In this document: positions 59,579 to 64,000 of the stretch, one piece after another
Position numbering within the stretch: position 1 is the stretch's first letter
Layout: each line of letters begins with the position of its first letter
Assembly (NCBI RefSeq): GCF_017353185.1
Contig: NZ_JAFMYV010000003.1
Span: forward strand, 523,460-587,459
DNA from: Fibrella rubiginis
GTDB taxonomy: Bacteria > Bacteroidota > Bacteroidia > Cytophagales > Spirosomataceae
Reading direction: 5' to 3'
Length of the DNA stretch: 64,000 nt
Notes under the pieces: model-generated
Database searches by the model: none
Told to the model about the DNA's origin: nothing
What the model saw: only the letters and a program-made list of their open reading frames with translations
Made by a program: the position numbers and the translations under genes

Positions 59579-61237
59579 CTACGTCATTGTGGCTGTTTGC
59601 CGATTCACTGCCTTGGCCAACTCCCGACCTAAAATCAGGTCGGCGGCTTTTTCCGCGATCATAATAACAGGCGCGTTCGTATTGCCCGAAACAATTGTCG
59701 GCATAATCGACGCGTCGACCACACGCAAGCCCTCTATACCCCGCACCTGTAGTTGGCTATTAACCACTGAACCTTCGTCAGAACCCATCCGGCAGGTGCC
59801 CACCGGGTGATATACCGTTTCAACAATCTTTCTGATATGTGCCATTAACTCATCGTCCGATGCCAACTCAGCCGGTATCAGTGCCCGCTGCCGGAACTGG
59901 CTGAACGCAGTGGCCTGATTTATTTCCATGGCCAGTTTAGTCCCCGTCAGGAGCAGCTGCCGGTCTTTATCTGTCGACATGAAATTGGGCTGAATTACGG
60001 GAGCATCCAGGGCATTCGCTGACCGCAGCCCCACATAACCCCGACTGGTAGGTTTCAATAGCGTGGGCAAAATAGACCACCCATCCGCGTTTTTCGGAAA
60101 CGTGTTGATATCGTAGAAATCAGCCTCGTAGGTATCACCCACGTGGATAGGCGCGAAATGCAGTTGCAGATCAGGCTGCGTCAACTGAGCTTCGGTGCGC
60201 ACAAAGGCATTGGCTTCCAGCGGACTAATCGTGAGCGGCCCTGTTTTAGCTGTCAGAAATTGCCATAATCCCTGCAACTGTTTGTGTGGTCGCAGCCAAT
60301 TGTTCGACCCTATCAGGCTACTGGCCAGTGTGCTCACGCCCGCAAATAAATGGTCCTGCAGGTTCTGCCCTACACCTGGTAAATCCAACTGTACGTCGAT
60401 CCTGTGCCGTCGTAACTCATCCGCCGCGCCAATCCCCGACAGCATCAGTGTCTGCGGCGAATTAAATGAACCTGCCGAAAGGATCACTTCACGGTTGGCC
60501 CGGATAGTTTCGGTGGTCTGTTTTCCGGTAAATACCTCCACCCCTACCGCACGGCCGTTGTCAAGTACAATTCGTTTGGTATGCGCTTGCGTACGCACGG
60601 TCAGATTAGGCCGTTTCAGTGCGGGCTTCAAGAAGGCAGTGGCGGTGCTGTGCCGCTTTCCGTCTTTAATCGTGAACTGAAACAATCCGGCTCCTTCCTG
60701 CTCAGCTCCATTAAAGTCATGGTTCTCCCGAATACCCGTTTCCATGCAGGCAGCCACGAATGCATCGGCCAGCGGCGTTTTAAACCGGGTAGCATAGGTC
60801 ACGTTCAACAGGCCATCACCGCTATGATACGTAGCATTGAGCCTGGCTAGCTGCTCGTTACGTTCCGACCGTTTGAAATAGGGCAGGATAGCATCATAAG
60901 CCCATCCAGCGTTTCCCTGCGCTTCCCAGGCATCATAATCAGTCCGGTTACCACGGATATAGGCCATTGCATTGGTTGAGCTACTGCCCCCCAATGTCTT
61001 ACCGCGGGGAAGATACATTCGCCGCCCGTCAACGTGTTCCTGTGGCTCAGTCCAGTAGGCCCAGTCCACCGACGTTCGGTTGAGTTTGCTGTAAGCAGCC
61101 GGAATGTGAATTTCCAGTTTCTTGTCTGGTGCTCCCGCTTCCAGCAAAAGCACCGACACACCAGCCTCCGCCGACAACCGGTTGGCCAATACACACCCAG
61201 CTGATCCGGCCCCGATGATGATATAGTCGTACGACAT
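59579..61237 (-). CDS. GMC-family FAD oxidoreductase (choline dehydrogenase-like)
   Basis: 552-residue flavoprotein. FAD-binding GxGxxG in YIIIGAGSAGCVLANRL, GMC signature PRGKTLGGSSSTNAMAYIRG, and C-terminal VETVYHPVGTCRMG with the catalytic His. It oxidises an alcohol to an aldehyde; similarity is to BetA and alcohol dehydrogenases. It lies next to glpK on the same strand, 70 bp away, but no functional link is shown. Confidence 0.92.
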   Translation of the reverse strand: MSYDYIIIGAGSAGCVLANRLSAEAGVSVLLLEAGAPDKKLEIHIPAAYSKLNRTSVDWAYWTEPQEHVDGRRMYLPRGKTLGGSSSTNAMAYIRGNRTDYDAWEAQGNAGWAYDAILPYFKRSERNEQLARLNATYHSGDGLLNVTYATRFKTPLADAFVAACMETGIRENHDFNGAEQEGAGLFQFTIKDGKRHSTATAFLKPALKRPNLTVRTQAHTKRIVLDNGRAVGVEVFTGKQTTETIRANREVILSAGSFNSPQTLMLSGIGAADELRRHRIDVQLDLPGVGQNLQDHLFAGVSTLASSLIGSNNWLRPHKQLQGLWQFLTAKTGPLTISPLEANAFVRTEAQLTQPDLQLHFAPIHVGDTYEADFYDINTFPKNADGWSILPTLLKPTSRGYVGLRSANALDAPVIQPNFMSTDKDRQLLLTGTKLAMEINQATAFSQFRQRALIPAELASDDELMAHIRKIVETVYHPVGTCRMGSDEGSVVNSQLQVRGIEGLRVVDASIMPTIVSGNTNAPVIMIAEKAADLILGRELAKAVNRQTATMT

Positions 61238-61307
61238 CGTTATCTTTTTTTCGTACTAAAATTTCATCAATTTAATCAAAACATGGCAGGTCACAAGTAG
61301 GTGCTGG

Positions 61308-62807
61308 TTAATCTATCCAATCGAATGATCGCTGTACTGCCTTATGCCAGGACGTTAGAAGCTGTTCACGCTGTGCTGCCTGCATGACGGGCGTAAAGGT
61401 TGTATCAATGCCCCAATTGGTCGTTAAATCGGCTTTGGAAGCCCAGTAGCCTACTGCCAGTCCTGCGGCATAGGCCGCACCAAGGGCAGTCGTTTCGGTA
61501 ACAATGGGTCGATCTACGGGTACGTTGGCAATATCGGCTTGAAATTGCATCAACAAGTCGTTGACTACCATGCCCCCGTCAACCCGTAGCGCTTTCAACG
61601 TCACACCCGAATCTTCTTCCATTGCTTTCAATACGTCATATGTCTGAAAGGCGGTAGCTTCGAGCACTGCGCGCGCAATGTGCTGTTTGGTCACAAAACC
61701 AGTTAAGCCTGCCATGACGCCACGCGCATTACTCTTCCAGTAGGGGGCATATAAACCAGAAAAAGCGGGTACAATATAGGCTCCACCGTTATCTTTTACC
61801 TCGGCAGCCAGGGTTTGTACATCGGCACTTGTCTGAATAATCCCCAGGTTATCGCGCAACCACTGCACCAAAGCCCCTGCAATAGCCACGCTTCCTTCCA
61901 GGGCATAATGGGGTGGCTCGTTGCCAAACTGATAGGCTACTGTGGTCAGCAACCCGCACGTCGATGGCCGAATGGCAGTGCCGGTATTCAGCAATAGAAA
62001 GCAACCTGTGCCATACGTATTTTTAGCCTGCCCTGGCTCAAAACAAGTTTGTCCGACCAGTGCCGCCTGCTGATCGCCGAGCACACCAGTGATAGACACC
62101 CCCGGCATCACTTCCGATTTCACTTCGCCAAATAGCCCGCTACTGGGTCTGATATCAGGTAACATGGCGCGTGGAATCGAGAGTGTCTTCAGCAGTTCGT
62201 CATCCCAGGCCATGGTGTGCAGGTTCATCAGTTGTGTCCGACTGGCATTGGTAACGTCGGTTAGGTGCTTTCCTCCCTGAACGCCACCCGTAAGATGCCA
62301 GATCAGGAAGCTATCCATGTTACCAAACAGCGCTTCACCCTTTTGGGCATCTTCACTTAGTCCAGGCACGTTGTTTAATAGCCAGCGCAGCTTTAGCCCA
62401 CTAAAATAAGTAGCGAGTGGCAGGCCCGTTTTTTCACGAAAGCGATCGATTCCGCCATCAGCAGAAAAAGCAGCTACGTCATCGGCCGTGCGCATATCCT
62501 GCCACACTATCGCATTGTGGTAGGGTCTACCCGTAGATTTATTCCAGACTACCGTCGTTTCGCGCTGATTGGTGATACCGAGCGCAGCAACGTCTTTCAA
62601 TTGTAGATTTAAATCAATCCGTGCTTTGGCAATAACTTCTAATGTGTTACGCCATATTTCGTCAGGATCATGTTCTACCCAACCTGGTTTAGGATAATAT
62701 TGTGTGTGCTCTTTTTGAGCCACCGAAATAACGGTACCTTTTTGATTAAAAATCATGCAGCGCGTACTGGTTGTCCCCTGGTCAATTGCTGCAATGTAAG
62801 AAGCCAT
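61308..62807 (-). CDS. glpK: glycerol kinase
   Basis: 499-residue FGGY kinase that makes sn-glycerol 3-phosphate from glycerol and ATP. Motifs: [47 protein letters not shown] and the [20 protein letters not shown] region. Complete and of normal length. No glpF or glpD beside it. Confidence 0.95.
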   Translation of the reverse strand: MASYIAAIDQGTTSTRCMIFNQKGTVISVAQKEHTQYYPKPGWVEHDPDEIWRNTLEVIAKARIDLNLQLKDVAALGITNQRETTVVWNKSTGRPYHNAIVWQDMRTADDVAAFSADGGIDRFREKTGLPLATYFSGLKLRWLLNNVPGLSEDAQKGEALFGNMDSFLIWHLTGGVQGGKHLTDVTNASRTQLMNLHTMAWDDELLKTLSIPRAMLPDIRPSSGLFGEVKSEVMPGVSITGVLGDQQAALVGQTCFEPGQAKNTYGTGCFLLLNTGTAIRPSTCGLLTTVAYQFGNEPPHYALEGSVAIAGALVQWLRDNLGIIQTSADVQTLAAEVKDNGGAYIVPAFSGLYAPYWKSNARGVMAGLTGFVTKQHIARAVLEATAFQTYDVLKAMEEDSGVTLKALRVDGGMVVNDLLMQFQADIANVPVDRPIVTETTALGAAYAAGLAVGYWASKADLTTNWGIDTTFTPVMQAAQREQLLTSWHKAVQRSFDWID

Positions 62808-62827
62808 GATATAGCGGTTTAGACAGA

Positions 62828-63604
62828 TTAATTCTTGTAAACGACCTGTAAAGAAAGCAGAAAATAACCGTCGTTATAATTAGGATCACCTCGCTGAGTA
62901 CCTATTCGGTTGGAGACAAGGTCTACTTCCAGCCGTCTGTCGGCTAGCTTTTGTGCCAAAAAAGACCCGCTTGACTTGTCAACGTAGACTGTACTCACAT
63001 CATCAAGGTAATCACTCAAGACGTGCGTATACCGGCCTTCTAAACGAATTTGAATATTTTTATTTACCCGAAAGGGCATACCAACCCCATACGCAATAAG
63101 CCCGGCCCAGCCAGCATAATCTACATTCTCGGTTTTTAAATCAATCAACGAAACCCGTTGACCGTTGTATAATGTAGTGGGGTTTATACTTGTGACACCA
63201 AAACTTAGCCATGCATACGGAATATTGTACTGGGGATAATCTGCCGAACGAAAATCAACGCGCAGACCAGCTGAAACAGACGAGTTGACGGATGAAAAAG
63301 ATAAATTGTTGAGCTTGTTCTTGGTATACTGTTGATCTCCCCTCAACTGCGTCAAACCTGCATCAACCCTCAAACTCAAATACTCATCAATCCGATACTG
63401 TACAAGACCGCTTACGCCCCAGCCAAGCTGCAAATGAGCGATGTTGTAGCGTTCATTGAGATCACCACAATAGCGACTTGTAGATGTGGCAAATCCAATA
63501 TATAAATCACCAGTATTTTCACGCCACTGAGACAAGTACCCTTGGGCATTCGCGTCGATTGGGAATATTGTACAAAACACTAGTAGTCTTATAATTAGCT
63601 TCAT
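62828..63604 (-). CDS. DUF6089-like outer-membrane beta-barrel protein
   Basis: 258 residues with a signal peptide ([18 protein letters not shown]). Family-like features: [20 protein letters not shown] near the start (in part) and alternating strands to the C-terminal [11 protein letters not shown]. Barrel of the Bacteroidota outer membrane, function unknown. The gene is 21 bp downstream-facing before glpK on the same strand. Confidence 0.75.
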   Translation of the reverse strand: MKLIIRLLVFCTIFPIDANAQGYLSQWRENTGDLYIGFATSTSRYCGDLNERYNIAHLQLGWGVSGLVQYRIDEYLSLRVDAGLTQLRGDQQYTKNKLNNLSFSSVNSSVSAGLRVDFRSADYPQYNIPYAWLSFGVTSINPTTLYNGQRVSLIDLKTENVDYAGWAGLIAYGVGMPFRVNKNIQIRLEGRYTHVLSDYLDDVSTVYVDKSSGSFLAQKLADRRLEVDLVSNRIGTQRGDPNYNDGYFLLSLQVVYKN

Positions 63605-63727
63605 GATAAGGTTAGGTTACGGAAACCAAAGCTTACCTTTTTTTCACATACATTGATACTTTCTAAGTACTTTTCTTAAGTCGCAAACCGTCTTTATTAA
63701 ATCTATCTACGAAAACTAGGCATAAAA

Positions 63728-63757
63728 AAAGCTCCTCTGCCTGGGCAGAGGAGCTTT
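63728..63757 (-). terminator. rRNA operon terminator
   Basis: Perfect stem AAAGCTCCTCTGC / GCAGAGGAGCTTT with loop of 4 nt; on the minus strand it is followed by T7. It lies 11 bp past the 5S end. Confidence 0.9.
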
Positions 63758-63767
63758 ATAAAAGACA

Positions 63768-63878
63768 AGGTGGCGGCCGCCTACTCTCCCGGTCGTGACA
63801 CCAGTACCATCGGCAGTGCGGGGCTTAACGGCTCTGTTCGGAATGGGAAAAGGTGTTCACCCGCCCGTTGCCACCAAC
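63768..63878 (-). rRNA. rrf: 5S ribosomal RNA
   Basis: On the minus strand the sequence starts GGTGGCAACGGGCGGG and contains CCCATTCCGAACAGAG and GATGGTACTG, conserved 5S landmarks, ending with GAGAGTAGGC and CGGCCGCCACC, which pairs with the start to close helix I. About 110 nt. Ends are estimated to within a few bases. The 23S and 16S genes should lie further right, outside the window. Confidence 0.95.
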
Positions 63879-64000
63879 CAAGTTGTCATTAGCGTAACCA
63901 TCGCTACGCAAAGACCAGTGTCTTGTCACTACTGGGAAGAAAACATAATCACACAAAATAGCGTAGCAATATAAAGTGTCAGTATGACTGAAGTTGTACT
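63879..64000 (-). other. 5S-23S spacer
   Basis: AT-rich spacer with no gene. ATCGCTACGC (about 63900-63909) and its near complement GCGTAGCAAT (63961-63970) could pair to form a processing stem. The 23S 3' end is not reached. Confidence 0.4.

Overview
The window comes from a Bacteroidota chromosome, most likely order Cytophagales (a Spirosoma-like member). The signs are a type VI secretion system of the Bacteroidota-only subtype iii (tssN, tssO and tssP, no tssJ/L/M visible), a protein with a type IX secretion C-terminal sorting domain, a serine-palmitoyltransferase-like gene, the mreB-mreC-mreD order, and promoters of the Bacteroidota form TTG-N19-TAnnTTTG. Most genes are GC-rich; a few islands are AT-rich.

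Layout. 1-16218: T6SS-iii locus on the + strand, in order tssH (cut by the window edge), two accessory genes (one with a caspase-like His/Cys signature), tssB, tssC, tssD/hcp, a small glycine-rich protein, tssI/vgrG, a peptidoglycan-amidase candidate effector with a downstream partner, tssE, tssF, tssG, tssN, tssK, PAAR, tssO, tssP. 16389-25730: six co-oriented envelope genes (beta-barrel, two Pro-rich NTF2-like proteins, an OmpA-family protein, a lipoprotein and a 995-residue Ig-like T9SS cargo). 25752-32357: a 7TM histidine kinase beside what looks like the stub of its response regulator, a thioredoxin-like protein, a secreted amidase, an Spt-like enzyme and a histone-H1-like protein. 32661-37684: mreBCD, an ECF sigma factor with a small Cys-rich protein that is probably its anti-sigma, gmk, nadD. 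37688-42095: minus-strand lipoproteins, an M28 peptidase, and cysS with an xisH-xisI pair inserted exactly at its 3' end. 42237-59528: mixed housekeeping and accessory genes (acyltransferase, Ate-like transferase, AT-rich orphan, PfkB kinase, esterase, PIN toxin-antitoxin, OPT transporter, serine hydrolase, pyrF, rfbC, DJ-1/PfpI, uvrA, MgtC). 59579-63604: GMC oxidoreductase, glpK, a beta-barrel. 63768-63878: 5S rRNA on the minus strand, the end of an rRNA operon that continues to the right.

Three things stand out. (1) The xisHI pair sits between two 84-bp copies of the cysS 3' end that differ at five positions, all synonymous (including TAG versus TAA), so the insertion left cysS intact and could be lost without a scar. 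(2) Many gaps hold very long, nearly perfect inverted repeats (27-46 bp arms), each with a different sequence; three long ones or their relatives share the core CGGTCCGCCG. One carries a complete promoter in each arm, and one related purine-rich quasi-palindrome lies in frame inside uvrA. (3) The T6SS locus contains a clan-CD-like (caspase-type) candidate cysteine protease next to the ClpV gene.

No tRNA gene, CRISPR array, transposase or integrase gene was seen.
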